Assembly: GCA_927417275.1 (NCBI GenBank)
Contig: CAKMJV010000032.1
Span: forward strand, 28,731-92,730
Source: an uncultured Clostridia bacterium
GTDB lineage: Bacteria; Bacillota; Clostridia; Peptostreptococcales; Acidaminobacteraceae
DNA length: 64,000 nt
Direction of reading: 5' to 3'
Part shown: one piece after another, positions 26,785-35,895 of the stretch
Layout: each line of letters starts with the position of its first letter
Position numbering within the stretch: the stretch's first letter is position 1
The notes under the pieces: model-generated
What the model saw: the letters and a program-made list of their open reading frames with translations, nothing else
What the model was told of the DNA's origin: nothing
Database searches by the model: none
Position numbers and translations under genes: made by a program

Positions 26785-27720
26785 ATGAAATTTGGTAAAT
26801 TTTTTATACTCATTCCCATTGTTCTCATATTAGCGGCTGTGATTTTCAGCAGTTACTATATGCTTGACAATGCTGAGGAAGCGGTAATTGAAAGATTTGG
26901 AAAACTCAACAGTGTAAACAAAGAGGCAGGTTTACATTTTAAAATTCCATTTATTGACAACGTGATTATCTACAACACCAACACAATCTACTCTTTACAA
27001 TACGGCTATCGACCAGCAGGTGAACCAACACCCAGTCAAGTGCCATCATACATTGATGTAGAAAGTGAAGCGATCGTTTTAACACGCGGATCGTACTTAA
27101 TTAATATTGGCGCGGTAATCCAGTACAAAATAACAGATCCAGCAGCATACCACTACAACGTAGACAATCAAGAAGGCACCATTCGATTGGCGTTTGAAAG
27201 CGTCCTAAGAAGTAACATTCAAAATCAACTCTTAGATGATGCACTGGTTAACAAGGACAGCATCGCAAATGAAATTAAGCCAGACCTCGCTAGAAAACTT
27301 AGCAGTTATAATGTCGGTATAACTTTGAACGATGTTAAACTTACGGATGTTTTATTACCAGGAGATGTTCAATTTGCTTATGATGATGTGAATATCGCAA
27401 GCAATGAAAAAGACTCTTATAAAAGTCAAGCGGATAAATATTCAAATGAAATGCTCCCAAAAGCCCGTGCTGAGGCTTACCAAATGATTCAGCAAGCTGA
27501 ATCTTATAAAGCAGAGAAAATTGCACAAGCGAAAGGCGATGTAGAAAACTTTAATCAAGTTTACGAAAAATACAGAGTGTCTCAAGATATTACCAAAACA
27601 CGGCTTTACATCGAGACCATGGAAAAAGTACTTTCTACTGTTAAGAACAAATATATTCTCGATCTTGACAGCGATAGCGTGTTGAAATTCTTGCCACTTG
27701 ACACGAATGGAGGTAACTAA
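26785..27720 (+). CDS. hflK: HflK-like SPFH-domain membrane protein
   Basis: 311 residues. N-terminal membrane anchor (ILIPIVLILAAVIFSSYYML, about 9-28), SPFH/Band 7 domain beginning EEAVIERFGKLNSVNKEAGLH, then an alanine/lysine/glutamate-rich coiled coil (AEAYQMIQQAESYKAEKIAQ). The segments FAYDDVNIASNEKD and RLYIETMEKVL are HflK-like (in E. coli FDDAIAAREDEQ and RLYLETME). With HflC, HflK forms a membrane assembly that modulates the FtsH protease. AGGAGG lies before the ATG. Four bases lie between this stop and the hflC start codon region; ftsH itself is not in the window. Confidence 0.85.
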   Translation: MKFGKFFILIPIVLILAAVIFSSYYMLDNAEEAVIERFGKLNSVNKEAGLHFKIPFIDNVIIYNTNTIYSLQYGYRPAGEPTPSQVPSYIDVESEAIVLTRGSYLINIGAVIQYKITDPAAYHYNVDNQEGTIRLAFESVLRSNIQNQLLDDALVNKDSIANEIKPDLARKLSSYNVGITLNDVKLTDVLLPGDVQFAYDDVNIASNEKDSYKSQADKYSNEMLPKARAEAYQMIQQAESYKAEKIAQAKGDVENFNQVYEKYRVSQDITKTRLYIETMEKVLSTVKNKYILDLDSDSVLKFLPLDTNGGN

Positions 27721-27721
27721 T

Positions 27722-28753
27722 ATGAATATCAATCAAGGCGAACCAAAACAAGATGCACAGGAGCGGTTTGAAGAGCGATTCAAGCAAGCCAAGTCACAAG
27801 CTAAAGTTGGCGGAAAAGCCATCTTTGGATTGATCGTATTAATAGCAATCATCGTCCTCTTATCCAGTAGTTTTTATGTGGTCAGAGAAGATGAAGTGGC
27901 AACCGTTCGTGAACTTGGTGAAATTAAGCGTATCATCGTAGGTTCAAACACAGACTATGCAAAGCTTCAAAATGATTTAGACCCAAGATATAAAGACGTC
28001 ATTATCGACACCACAAAAGGACTTAAATTTAAAGTACCTTTTATTACGACCGTAGAAAAAGATACCAGCAAGTTAATCACTTATATTTCTAGTACAGCAC
28101 AAATTAATACACAAGATAAAATTAAGTATCAAATTGATATGTTTGCTCAGTGGCAAATTACACACCCAGGTATTTTTAGAAGTTCGCTTGGAACGCTTTC
28201 TGGAGCAAATCAAAAAATAGACGAAATTACGTATGCCGTGGTCATCGATCGAATCAACCGTTTAAGCAGCAATAATTTTTTATATAACAAAGATGCACTT
28301 AATGATGTACTTCAAGAAGCCATGGTAGAGCTTAACATGAACCTCGCCTCTCAGGGCATTCGACTAAAAGATATTAATGTTTACAGAACGATTTTGCCGC
28401 CATCAAACATCGAGTCTACCTACAAGAAAATGGTTGCTGAACGTGAAGCCATCGCGCAACAAATTCGTTCAGAAGGCCTTGAAATCTATCAAAATACAGT
28501 GGCAGATACCGATCGAAATGTCGCGCAAATTAAATCAAGTGCCATCGAAGAATCTGAAACCATCATAGGTGAAGCAGATGCAACCGCACTTGAAATATAT
28601 GCAGAAGGTTTTAGCAAAGATCCAGATTTCTACGAATTTTGGAGAACCCTTCGCTCTTACGAAGAAACCATCGATGCAGACACGATTATGTATATCGATA
28701 AAAATAACGATTACCTCAAATTCTTTTCAAATGGCACAGGTTTGGGTAACTAA
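27722..28753 (+). CDS. hflC: HflC-like SPFH-domain membrane protein
   Basis: 343 residues. A charged N-terminus (1-37), membrane helix (AIFGLIVLIAIIVLLSSSFY, about 38-57), SPFH domain (VVREDEVATVRELGEIKRII) and a C-terminal coiled coil. The segment FSKDPDFYEFWRTLRSYEE corresponds to the HflC end (DPDFYAFWRSLRAYE). The first methionine of the longest frame lies inside hflK; the ATG at 27722 has GGAGG eight bases upstream, so I use it. Partner of HflK in the FtsH-regulating complex. Confidence 0.85.
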   Translation: MNINQGEPKQDAQERFEERFKQAKSQAKVGGKAIFGLIVLIAIIVLLSSSFYVVREDEVATVRELGEIKRIIVGSNTDYAKLQNDLDPRYKDVIIDTTKGLKFKVPFITTVEKDTSKLITYISSTAQINTQDKIKYQIDMFAQWQITHPGIFRSSLGTLSGANQKIDEITYAVVIDRINRLSSNNFLYNKDALNDVLQEAMVELNMNLASQGIRLKDINVYRTILPPSNIESTYKKMVAEREAIAQQIRSEGLEIYQNTVADTDRNVAQIKSSAIEESETIIGEADATALEIYAEGFSKDPDFYEFWRTLRSYEETIDADTIMYIDKNNDYLKFFSNGTGLGN

Positions 28754-28776
28754 AAAAGAAACACGCTCAGTGAAAT

Positions 28777-28808
28777 GGCCCCTGTCAACATGTGACAGGG
28801 GCCTTTTT
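28777..28808 (+). terminator. Terminator after hflC
   Basis: GGCCCCTGTCA (28777-28787) pairs with TGACAGGGGCC (28793-28803), followed by TTTTT. It lies between convergent hflC and aroF. Confidence 0.9.
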
Positions 28809-28818
28809 AAAGTGCTTT

Positions 28819-29601
28819 TTATAAATTATTCCATTTATTTGTCTGTTCTATTATACGCTCAAGGTTTGCCATATCAATGGTTTGAAACTTATCTGAGACT
28901 GAAGTATCTGGGTCGATGTGCGCCTCGATCAGGAGACCATTTGCACCTGATGCAACCGCTGCCAGTGACATCGTCGGAACAAGTTCGCGTATGCCCGTTC
29001 CATGACTGGGATCTACAATTACTGGATAACCTGTTTCCTTTTGAATGATAGGTACCGCTGTCAAATCCAATGTGTTTCGCGTATAATCATCAAAAGTCCT
29101 AATGCCGCGTTCACAAAATATGATGTTCTGATTGCCGCCGACTGCGATATGCTCTGCAGCCATAATCCATTCTTTAATCGTCGCACTAAATCCCCTTTTT
29201 AGCAAAATGGGTTTATCTGTCTGGCCCAATGCTTTTAATAAAGAGTAGTTATACATATTGCGTGAACCGATTTGTATGATGTCTACATGCTCGACAAACG
29301 CTTCTAAATGTGTAACATCCATGAGTTCGGTGACGATCCCTAGACCCGTCTGTCGTTTAGCTTCTATAAGTAGTTTTAACCCTTCTATCCCCAACCCTTG
29401 AAAATCATGGGGACTGGTTCTCGGTTTGAAAATACCGCCACGCAAAAAATCTACACCCAATGCTTTAGCAGTTTTCGCGATTTCAATAATTTGCTCATAA
29501 CTTTCAACGGCACATGGACCTGCAATAATAACAGGTCGTGATTCACCACCTATTTTCTTTCCTGCTACTTCTATGGCTTTGGTTTTATATGTTGCGTTCA
29601 T
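28819..29601 (-). CDS. aroF: 3-deoxy-7-phosphoheptulonate synthase (DAHP synthase, AroF/type I-beta)
   Basis: First enzyme of the shikimate pathway: condenses phosphoenolpyruvate and erythrose 4-phosphate. 260 residues, the length of the catalytic barrel alone, without an N-terminal ACT or chorismate-mutase regulatory domain. Typical motifs: [11 protein letters not shown] (24-34), [66 protein letters not shown] and [13 protein letters not shown]. The lack of a regulatory domain suggests either no feedback control or control by a separate protein. Starts 17 bases after the UPF0316 gene. Confidence 0.94.
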   Translation of the reverse strand: MNATYKTKAIEVAGKKIGGESRPVIIAGPCAVESYEQIIEIAKTAKALGVDFLRGGIFKPRTSPHDFQGLGIEGLKLLIEAKRQTGLGIVTELMDVTHLEAFVEHVDIIQIGSRNMYNYSLLKALGQTDKPILLKRGFSATIKEWIMAAEHIAVGGNQNIIFCERGIRTFDDYTRNTLDLTAVPIIQKETGYPVIVDPSHGTGIRELVPTMSLAAVASGANGLLIEAHIDPDTSVSDKFQTIDMANLERIIEQTNKWNNL

Positions 29602-29618
29602 TTATTCCCTCACATTTA

Positions 29619-30128
29619 CTATTTACGTAGCATGCCATATCCGCCATATATGGCTTTTTTATCCGAAACGGTAATAACAGCATCTGCTCGCACACTACGT
29701 GCTAAGTTTGCACAATTCTTAATTTTATTACGAGGCACATACATCAACAAGATCGTACGTGGATGTTTACGCCCTTCGCCCTTCATGGTTGTTACAGCAT
29801 ATCCGCTCTCTCGAAGTGCTTCAACCACAGCTGTACCATCTTCTTCTTTTAGAATGATTTGCATTTCAGAAAGCCCTATTCCAATTTTTTCCTCTATCCA
29901 ACTCCCCAAATAACTACCAATTGCAAAGCCGAGTGCATATGCAACAATTTTTAGAGGGTTATCCATAATATTATCAAGTACAGTACTTACGAGAATGACC
30001 CATAAAGAGACTTCAAAAAAAGCGATAAACGCACCAATTTTTCTTTCCCCTTTAGTGATTAAGACCATACGAATCGTAGCCATGGACACTTCCACAATTT
30101 TTGCGATTAAAATAAATAAGTAAATCAT
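29619..30128 (-). CDS. UPF0316-family membrane protein (DUF5698 + DUF2179)
   Basis: 169 residues. Three N-terminal helices (about 2-20, 31-50, 57-78; IAFFEVSLWVILVSTVLDN and PLKIVAYALGFAIGSYLGSW), then a small cytoplasmic domain with DGTAVVEALRESGYAVTTMKGEG and a C-terminal DAVITVSDKKAIYGGYG. This arrangement (DUF5698 then DUF2179) is that of the YebE/UPF0316 family. The DUF2179 part is also found in YitT proteins and is presumed to bind a small ligand. AAGGAT precedes the ATG. First gene of a two-gene unit with aroF. Confidence 0.88.
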   Translation of the reverse strand: MIYLFILIAKIVEVSMATIRMVLITKGERKIGAFIAFFEVSLWVILVSTVLDNIMDNPLKIVAYALGFAIGSYLGSWIEEKIGIGLSEMQIILKEEDGTAVVEALRESGYAVTTMKGEGRKHPRTILLMYVPRNKIKNCANLARSVRADAVITVSDKKAIYGGYGMLRK

Positions 30129-30304
30129 AAGGCATCCTTTCTATAACCTATTTGATTTTGTAATTTTCACATATATATAGTATGATATAAACATACTCAT
30201 GAACTGTATTATAAACCAATTTTGTCCGCAATTAAACCCTTTTAAGCGTTTAATAAGACAAGTTTTTGTAATGAATGAATATTAAGAATTAAATGAGGTA
30301 GTTT

Positions 30305-30913
30305 ATGTTCGATGGCTTTATCGATATTATCAAAAATCATAAACCAAACACCAAAGGCGTTCGTAGAGAATCCTCTGTTTTGATTCCACTTATAAAACGA
30401 GAAGGGTCATGGCATTTACTCTACGAAAAGCGTGCTTTGACACTACTCACACAACCAGGTGAAATATGTTTTCCTGGCGGTGCGATAGAAGATTTTGAAC
30501 ATTCGTGTGATGCTGCGATTCGTGAAACTTGTGAAGAATTAAATCTCACCATCGCCGACATCGAACTCATCGGTCAAGTGGATTCTATTATGACAAGTTT
30601 TGATATGATTATACACTGTTACGTGGGCATCATCAAAGTCCCTTTTGAAAAAATCGAATTTTCCAAAGACGAAGTCGATGCCATATTTACAGTGCCCATA
30701 CAACATTTCTTAGACCATCCACCTGAAAAGCACCTGTTAAAATCTACATTTAACTTGTCCGATGATTTTCCTTTTGAAAGCATACCCAATGGAAAAGATT
30801 ATAATTTTAAAGCGTCTCATTATCCCGTTTTATTTTATGTCTATAAGGGTATGACGATCTGGGGCCTAACGGCACGAATGACGGAACAATTTATCCAATT
30901 AATCTCCGATTAA
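30305..30913 (+). CDS. Nudix hydrolase, CoA-pyrophosphatase-like
   Basis: 202 residues. A complete Nudix box is visible: GGAIEDFEHSCDAAIRETCE then ELNL, about residues 58-81, fitting G-x5-E-x7-R-E-x2-E-E. The N-terminal context (RESSVLIPLIKREGSWHLLYEKRA, PGEICFPGGA) matches the NudL/CoAse subfamily that cuts coenzyme A to 3',5'-ADP and phosphopantetheine, but the diagnostic CoA motif upstream of the box is only partly seen (LLTQPGEICFPGG). GAGG lies nine bases before the ATG. Confidence 0.88.
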   Translation: MFDGFIDIIKNHKPNTKGVRRESSVLIPLIKREGSWHLLYEKRALTLLTQPGEICFPGGAIEDFEHSCDAAIRETCEELNLTIADIELIGQVDSIMTSFDMIIHCYVGIIKVPFEKIEFSKDEVDAIFTVPIQHFLDHPPEKHLLKSTFNLSDDFPFESIPNGKDYNFKASHYPVLFYVYKGMTIWGLTARMTEQFIQLISD

Positions 30914-30931
30914 ATTGTTTGCGACATATAA

Positions 30932-30962
30932 AATGGACTCTCACAATTTCTGAAAGTCCATT
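30932..30962 (-). terminator. Hairpin ending a possible small minus-strand transcript
   Basis: AATGGACTTTCA and TGAGAGTCCATT form a 12-bp stem (one G-U pair) on the minus strand, followed by a short TTTTATAT. A T run is missing on the plus side, so it seems oriented toward the minus-strand transcript rather than the Nudix gene. Confidence 0.55.
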
Positions 30963-31030
30963 CACTGGATGATGGCACGTTGGTGTTTCAAATATTCAGT
31001 TTTAGTAAGGGATTCATTCCGTATAAGCAT
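30962..31030 (-). CDS. Possible 22-residue peptide gene in the 309-base gap between Nudix and PilZ genes
   Basis: The stretch 30914-31222 has no long gene. On the minus strand an ATG at 31030 opens a 22-codon frame (begins MLIRNESLTKTEYLKH), ended by TGA at the foot of a terminator hairpin. AGGAGG is present but only one base before this ATG, too close for normal use, so initiation may be inefficient or the ORF may be chance. A plausible promoter (31200-31171) lies upstream. No family recognised. Confidence 0.3.
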   Translation of the reverse strand: MLIRNESLTKTEYLKHQRAIIQ

Positions 31031-31170
31031 TCCTCCTAATTAAATCAAGTTTCGTGTGTTGAGTGCCATTTTTAAACATTCGGAATTACTCATTGTTAAA
31101 GTTTAGGACCACTGTCCTTTAAGACGTCCCATCCATCCATCTATAAAAAACCATATAGGTTTGTTATATT

Positions 31171-31200
31171 ATTATGTTACCCAATTGTTCTTATAATCAA
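31171..31200 (-). promoter_or_regulatory. Candidate promoter of the small minus-strand transcript
   Basis: TTGATT at 31200-31195 and CATAAT at 31176-31171 on the minus strand with an 18-base spacer. It faces away from the PilZ gene and would give a transcript of roughly 230 bases ending at 30932. Confidence 0.5.
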
Positions 31201-31222
31201 ACATATTTTTGGAGGTATTCTC

Positions 31223-32329
31223 ATGGAGTTATCTAATTATTTATTGCCTACTCACTCCGTAGAAATAACGGTTTCGATTCGTGACGAAATGAACAAAGCC
31301 AGCGATTTAATACTAAAAACGATTATAGAATCTGAATATGTAGAAGGGACTTTTAAAGTCTTTGCACCTGTCTATCATGGTAAAGTTTATAACTTTTTAT
31401 CAAATGAAACCGTCATGGTTACTTTTAGTTCTCCAGATGCAACATCAAAGGAAATCTATACCATGCGCTGTAAAGTACTACACAAAACCTTTGAAAATAA
31501 CACGTCATTGGTAACACTCAAAACGACCAGTCCACCTGTGAAAGTTCAACGCCGTCAAGCATTTCGGGTTAACATCTATAACACCTACTCGTTTCGCTAT
31601 AGAAATGCTCAATATGAATTGATAACAAAAGATATTAGTTCTACAGGGATACTCGGTTTGACGACGGTTCAGTTCAAAACTGGCGATCAATTCGAAATAC
31701 GTTTTGACGCGAACATCAAACCCAAAGATGCTTTGTTTGCGGAATACTCAGAGCTTAAAGTATTTAATATAAAATGTCGAATTTTAGACAGCATGCCACA
31801 AACTGAAATAAGAAAGTATCTCAATCGAATTCAATTTTTTGGCATGTCCGAACAAGAATCAAAGTATCTGATTCAATACCTCTATGCAAAACAATCGGAA
31901 ATGATTCATATAGATCCAAATTCTAGTCAAAAAATTCAATCCTATTTTGAAAACAGCGGGGGTGCAGACAGCATCCCACCATCAAATAACATCAACAAAA
32001 TTCAAATTTTAGGCTTGGTAAACTATTTTCTATTGTTTATATCCATAGTGATGCTATTATTTGCTAGACCAAAACAAATGTACGTCTTAGATTACTTCTT
32101 TGATTTTTATAGACCTCAGTTTTGGGATGCTCGGTACTTATTTGGAGCGTTTGTCGCATCTTTAATCGTCATGTTTATCAGTTTCATCGGCATCCTTATT
32201 AATCTTAGAGATGTGGCACAAAAAAAAGACAGACTGCATATGTCTGTCGTTACCACTTCTGTTCTGGCAACAGTTATCGTCGCCGTAATCGGTATTATCG
32301 CTTCTGTTAATCAACTTTCTCTGTTTTAG
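31223..32329 (+). CDS. PilZ-domain c-di-GMP-binding protein with C-terminal membrane helices
   Basis: 368 residues. An N-terminal YcgR-type beta domain (about 1-105) is followed by a PilZ domain whose c-di-GMP residues are visible: VQRRQAFRVN (RxxxR, about 109-118) and KDISSTGILGL (D/NxSxxG). The C-terminal 110 residues hold three hydrophobic helices (LVNYFLLFISIVMLLFA, LFGAFVASLIVMFISFIGIL, SVLATVIVAVIGIIASV), unlike the soluble flagellar brake YcgR. This predicts a membrane-bound c-di-GMP effector. GGAGG lies before the ATG. Its 3' end overlaps the convergent radical SAM gene by 23 bases. Confidence 0.88.
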   Translation: MELSNYLLPTHSVEITVSIRDEMNKASDLILKTIIESEYVEGTFKVFAPVYHGKVYNFLSNETVMVTFSSPDATSKEIYTMRCKVLHKTFENNTSLVTLKTTSPPVKVQRRQAFRVNIYNTYSFRYRNAQYELITKDISSTGILGLTTVQFKTGDQFEIRFDANIKPKDALFAEYSELKVFNIKCRILDSMPQTEIRKYLNRIQFFGMSEQESKYLIQYLYAKQSEMIHIDPNSSQKIQSYFENSGGADSIPPSNNINKIQILGLVNYFLLFISIVMLLFARPKQMYVLDYFFDFYRPQFWDARYLFGAFVASLIVMFISFIGILINLRDVAQKKDRLHMSVVTTSVLATVIVAVIGIIASVNQLSLF

Positions 32330-33272
32330 GATCTTTATTAAAACGCATGCCTTGATAACTGTTTCTGGTTACAAGGCATTTATTTATGCCATTTAAAACC
32401 GAACGCTTATTAAGCACCCATCTTGGTGCTAACAATAGATCTTTTGGACCATCACCTGTCAATCGATGGATTACAATCTCAGGGTCTAATATTTCAAGGG
32501 CATCACATACCCAGTCAATATAGACGCTTTCACTTAATAAATCAAAAGGTTTGTCTTCATACAGTATACCCAAATCTGTTCCTTTTAAGACATTGAGCAT
32601 GTGTAGTTTAATTCCAAACGGCTTAACGGTATTCATAAAATCTATGGTCTTTAAAAAATCTGTTTTTGATTCACCTGGAATACCTAGAATCAAGTGGACA
32701 ACCACTGGGATATCTGCCGCTTTTAAACGATTATAGGCAAAAAGAAAATCATCTGTATCATAATATCGTCTTAACCAACTGGCACGTGCATCGTGGATGG
32801 TTTGAAGTCCTAGTTCCACCCACATAACGGATTTTGATTTAAACAACTTTATATGTGCTTCTAAAATACAGTCAGGACGCGTGGATATGGCGATTCCTTC
32901 TATGCCTTCAATTGCCAGTGCCGCGTCATATATTTGACCAAGTTCTTCCAGTGGCTTATAAGTGTTCGTATAATTTTGAAAATACCCAATAAAATGCGCA
33001 TTTGACCATTTGGTTTTTAGCAATTGCTTCTGACTTTCAGCCTGATTTTGTAAAGAATCTGATATGACTTTCTGACCTTTTTCCACGATGCCGCTAAAAT
33101 CACCCGAACCTTCACCACTACAAAAAATGCATCCTTTATGACTCAATTTACCGTCTCTATTTGGACACGAAAATCCACCATCAAGTGACAGTTTAATGTA
33201 TTTTTTTCCATACTTTTTTTGGAAATAGGTACTCAAGGCATAATAACGGTTCACAGAATCACATCCGATCAT
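32307..33272 (-). CDS. TIGR01212-family radical SAM protein (YtqA-like)
   Basis: 321 residues. LSLDGGFSCPNRDGKLSHKG followed by CIFC gives the family-specific cluster pattern C-x9-C-x2-C (about residues 31-45), and GEGSGDF follows. Later landmarks: FQNYTNTYKPLEEL, ISTRPDC, VELGLQTIHDARASWLRRYY and VVHLILGIPGESK. Members of this family are related to the Elp3/oxygen-independent coproporphyrinogen-oxidase type and YtqA-like proteins have been linked to tRNA-related chemistry in some species; the exact reaction is not settled. Its start overlaps the hydF end by 14 bases, placing it last in the hydrogenase-maturation operon. Confidence 0.88.
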   Translation of the reverse strand: MIGCDSVNRYYALSTYFQKKYGKKYIKLSLDGGFSCPNRDGKLSHKGCIFCSGEGSGDFSGIVEKGQKVISDSLQNQAESQKQLLKTKWSNAHFIGYFQNYTNTYKPLEELGQIYDAALAIEGIEGIAISTRPDCILEAHIKLFKSKSVMWVELGLQTIHDARASWLRRYYDTDDFLFAYNRLKAADIPVVVHLILGIPGESKTDFLKTIDFMNTVKPFGIKLHMLNVLKGTDLGILYEDKPFDLLSESVYIDWVCDALEILDPEIVIHRLTGDGPKDLLLAPRWVLNKRSVLNGINKCLVTRNSYQGMRFNKDPKTEKVD

Positions 33273-34455
33273 TCAAGATTTCTATACTCCTATCTAGAAT
33301 ACCAGAAAAATACGCCAAAGTTAACCCATAGTTTGTCATGGCAACGTCACTTTTCTCTGTGTGATCAATACGGTAGAGCATCGTCTTTCGATTCACCATA
33401 CATGCACCACAGTGGATTACCAAATCATACGCGGTCACATCAACTGGAAAGTCATGACCCATAGAAAAATCGATTCGTATCTCTGGATGGATGTGTTTAT
33501 GAATCAATTTAGGAATTTTCACGCGCCCGATGTCTTCATGTGAATGGTTATGCGTACAACTTTCAGAAATTAAGACTTTCGAATCTTTATTTAATGACTT
33601 AAATACCTCGACCCCACGCAGTAAAGCTTTTATATCGCCTTTCTGTCGAGAGAATAAAATGGAAAAACCCGTTAAAGGGATTTCCAGTGGAACAATTTTA
33701 CTAACCGTAGCAAATGCTTGAGAGTCGGTAATCACCAGATCCACTTTATTGAGTTCTGCTAAAGTTTCAGCCAGCTCCGTATCGCGTACCACATGGCATT
33801 TGATACCGTGGTCGAGACAATCCCTGATGATCTGCACTTGTGGTAGTATAATCCGGCCTTTAGGTGCCTCAGAATCGATGGGCACCACTAAAACCACTGT
33901 ACTTCCATAGGGTAGCAAATCACCCACCAGTGGCGGATCTTCTTCTAAAACCGATAATTGACGATTTAAAACAGCTGTTAGATTATGAATGTCCTCTAAA
34001 GCATGCGTCTCTATAAAAAATGCTTCCGGATATTTATCAATAATATCTGAACGCTTATTGTCAGCAAGTAAATCTTTTTTATTAACCACCAAAAAATGTG
34101 GAATATTATATTGTTTAAAAACAGACATCATTTTTGTATAGCCTACCAAATCTGGACTTGCCCCATCCAGTACATATAACGCAAAATTTGTTCGTTGAAG
34201 CATTTTCGTGGTTTTTTCCACACGTAAGTTACCTAAAATACCTTCGTCATCTAGCCCAGCCGTGTCAATCCACACCACAGGTCCAAACGGAATGAGTTCC
34301 ATGGCCTTAAAAACGGGATCTGTGGTTGTGCCTTCAATCTCAGATACCACAGCAATATCTTGACCGATTATCGCATTGAATAATGAGGATTTTCCAGCAT
34401 TTCGGTTGCCATATATCCCTATGTGTAAGCGATTAGCATTGGGTGTTGTATGCAT
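33259..34455 (-). CDS. hydF: [FeFe] hydrogenase H-cluster maturation GTPase HydF
   Basis: 398 residues; scaffold on which the 2Fe subcluster of [FeFe] hydrogenase is assembled before transfer to HydA. GTPase motifs: YGNRNAGKSSLFNAI (G1), WIDTAGLDDEG (G3), VVNKKDLL (G4). Cluster ligands: SCTHNHSHED (C-x-H) and VIHCGACMVNRK (C-x2-C) near the C-terminus, spaced as in known HydF. The ATG at 34455 is chosen because AAAGGGG lies five bases upstream; the longest frame would start inside hydG. It follows hydG by 16 bases. Confidence 0.96.
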   Translation of the reverse strand: MHTTPNANRLHIGIYGNRNAGKSSLFNAIIGQDIAVVSEIEGTTTDPVFKAMELIPFGPVVWIDTAGLDDEGILGNLRVEKTTKMLQRTNFALYVLDGASPDLVGYTKMMSVFKQYNIPHFLVVNKKDLLADNKRSDIIDKYPEAFFIETHALEDIHNLTAVLNRQLSVLEEDPPLVGDLLPYGSTVVLVVPIDSEAPKGRIILPQVQIIRDCLDHGIKCHVVRDTELAETLAELNKVDLVITDSQAFATVSKIVPLEIPLTGFSILFSRQKGDIKALLRGVEVFKSLNKDSKVLISESCTHNHSHEDIGRVKIPKLIHKHIHPEIRIDFSMGHDFPVDVTAYDLVIHCGACMVNRKTMLYRIDHTEKSDVAMTNYGLTLAYFSGILDRSIEILNDRM

Positions 34456-34471
34456 ATTAACCCCTTTCTCA

Positions 34472-35884
34472 TCATAAAAAGATGTCTCTCTGGCCACTAG
34501 TCAAATCAGCCAATCCTTTCACTACAACTTGCTTTGTGTCTTCATTCTTTATTTTTTCAATTTCATTTGATATAAACATGTCTACTTGAGCATTTAGGTC
34601 TGCATCGCCATAATCCAGTGCATACTCTTTCAGCGTCATAAGCGCATTGGGTTGACAAACATGTCCTATTTGGCCAGACTTAGCAAGTTGCATAAACCGA
34701 TCACCCGTTCTGCCCATTCGGTAACAAGAGGTACAATAACTTGGAATAAAACCATCTTCTATGAGTCCTTTAATAATCTCCATAGGCGACCTTTCATCGG
34801 AAACCTTAAACTGTGAAACCTCTTTGCCATGTTCACTTTCTTTATAGCCACCTACGCCCGTACATGACCCTGCACTGATTTGGGATACGCCATGATGAAG
34901 AAGTTCCTTGCGTATCTCTTGTGTCTCTCTGGTGGATAAAATAAGCCCTGTGAAGGGGACGGCTATGCGCAGTATCGCCACGATTTTCTTAAATGTCTCA
35001 TCGTCTATGATGTGCGGAAAATCCTCTAAATCCATTCCTTCTGCTTTTTTAAGTCTCGGCACAGAGATCGTATGGAAACCCACACCGTAGTTTTCTTCTA
35101 AATGACGATTGTGAAGCATCAGTGCAAGCACTTCAAATCGATGGTCTGCAAGTCCAAATAAAACACCTGCACCAACATCGTCTATCCCCGCTTGCATGGC
35201 GCGATCAAACGCCGTTAAGTGATAGGCATAATCGCCTTTAAGTGATTTGGGATGCATGATTTCATAGTTGGGTTTATGATAGGTTTCTTGAAATAAAATA
35301 TAGGTGCCAATGTTTGCAGCATGTAACTTCTTATAGTTCTCTACTGTGGTGGAGGCGATGTTTACATTGACACGACGAATGTTACTTTTCTCCGATGCTT
35401 CATCGTAAATAATGCGCAATGTATCTATGATGTAATCGATGTCGCAATTTACAGGGTCTTCACCCGCCTCCAGCGCAAGTCGTTTATGACCCATCCGCTC
35501 AAGAATTCTCACTTCTTCACGTATTTCTGCTTCATTTAGCTTTCTTCTATGAAACTTGTTATCGCGTTTATAACCACAATACAAGCAATTGTTTACACAA
35601 TAATTACTCACATATAACGGGGCAAACAGTACCACACGATTGCCATAAATGGATTGTTTAATTTCTGATGCCAAGGTGTATATTTTGTCGATTTGCTCGA
35701 TTGAATGTGCTTGTAGTAAAATAGCCACGTCTTCTAACTCTAGCCCCTCGCGTTTTTTTGCTTTCTCGATCACGCCATCAATTGCTTCATCTGATACATT
35801 TTTAGTCATTTCTAAAATGTGCTCAATGCGTTCATGATCAATAAAAGAAGCTTCCTTATAATTTAAATCTCCATACTGTGCCAT
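34472..35884 (-). CDS. hydG: [FeFe] hydrogenase maturase radical SAM enzyme HydG
   Basis: 470 residues; cleaves tyrosine to p-cresol, CO and cyanide and delivers an Fe(CO)2(CN) synthon for the H-cluster. Radical SAM motif NYCVNNCLYCGYKR (C-x3-C-x2-C, about residues 91-98). C-terminal extension typical of HydG rather than ThiH: SYCTSCYRMGRTGDRF with a third Cys in GHVCQPNA (C-x2-C-x22-C), binding the auxiliary cluster. The ATG at 35884 is preceded by GGAGG, so the upstream GTG at 35896 is not used. It begins 11 bases after the TM1266-type gene stop. Confidence 0.97.
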   Translation of the reverse strand: MAQYGDLNYKEASFIDHERIEHILEMTKNVSDEAIDGVIEKAKKREGLELEDVAILLQAHSIEQIDKIYTLASEIKQSIYGNRVVLFAPLYVSNYCVNNCLYCGYKRDNKFHRRKLNEAEIREEVRILERMGHKRLALEAGEDPVNCDIDYIIDTLRIIYDEASEKSNIRRVNVNIASTTVENYKKLHAANIGTYILFQETYHKPNYEIMHPKSLKGDYAYHLTAFDRAMQAGIDDVGAGVLFGLADHRFEVLALMLHNRHLEENYGVGFHTISVPRLKKAEGMDLEDFPHIIDDETFKKIVAILRIAVPFTGLILSTRETQEIRKELLHHGVSQISAGSCTGVGGYKESEHGKEVSQFKVSDERSPMEIIKGLIEDGFIPSYCTSCYRMGRTGDRFMQLAKSGQIGHVCQPNALMTLKEYALDYGDADLNAQVDMFISNEIEKIKNEDTKQVVVKGLADLTSGQRDIFL

Positions 35885-35895
35885 ATACCCCTCCA

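Noticed and set aside
28569..29048. 159-codon plus-strand frame across the hflC end and aroF
   Set aside because: It crosses the strong terminator and lies antisense to aroF; the sequence is low-complexity and unlike any protein, so it is a shadow.
30150..30220. Inverted repeat GTATG/CATAC as an operator upstream of the UPF0316 gene
   Set aside because: Only five bases per arm in very AT-rich DNA; expected by chance.
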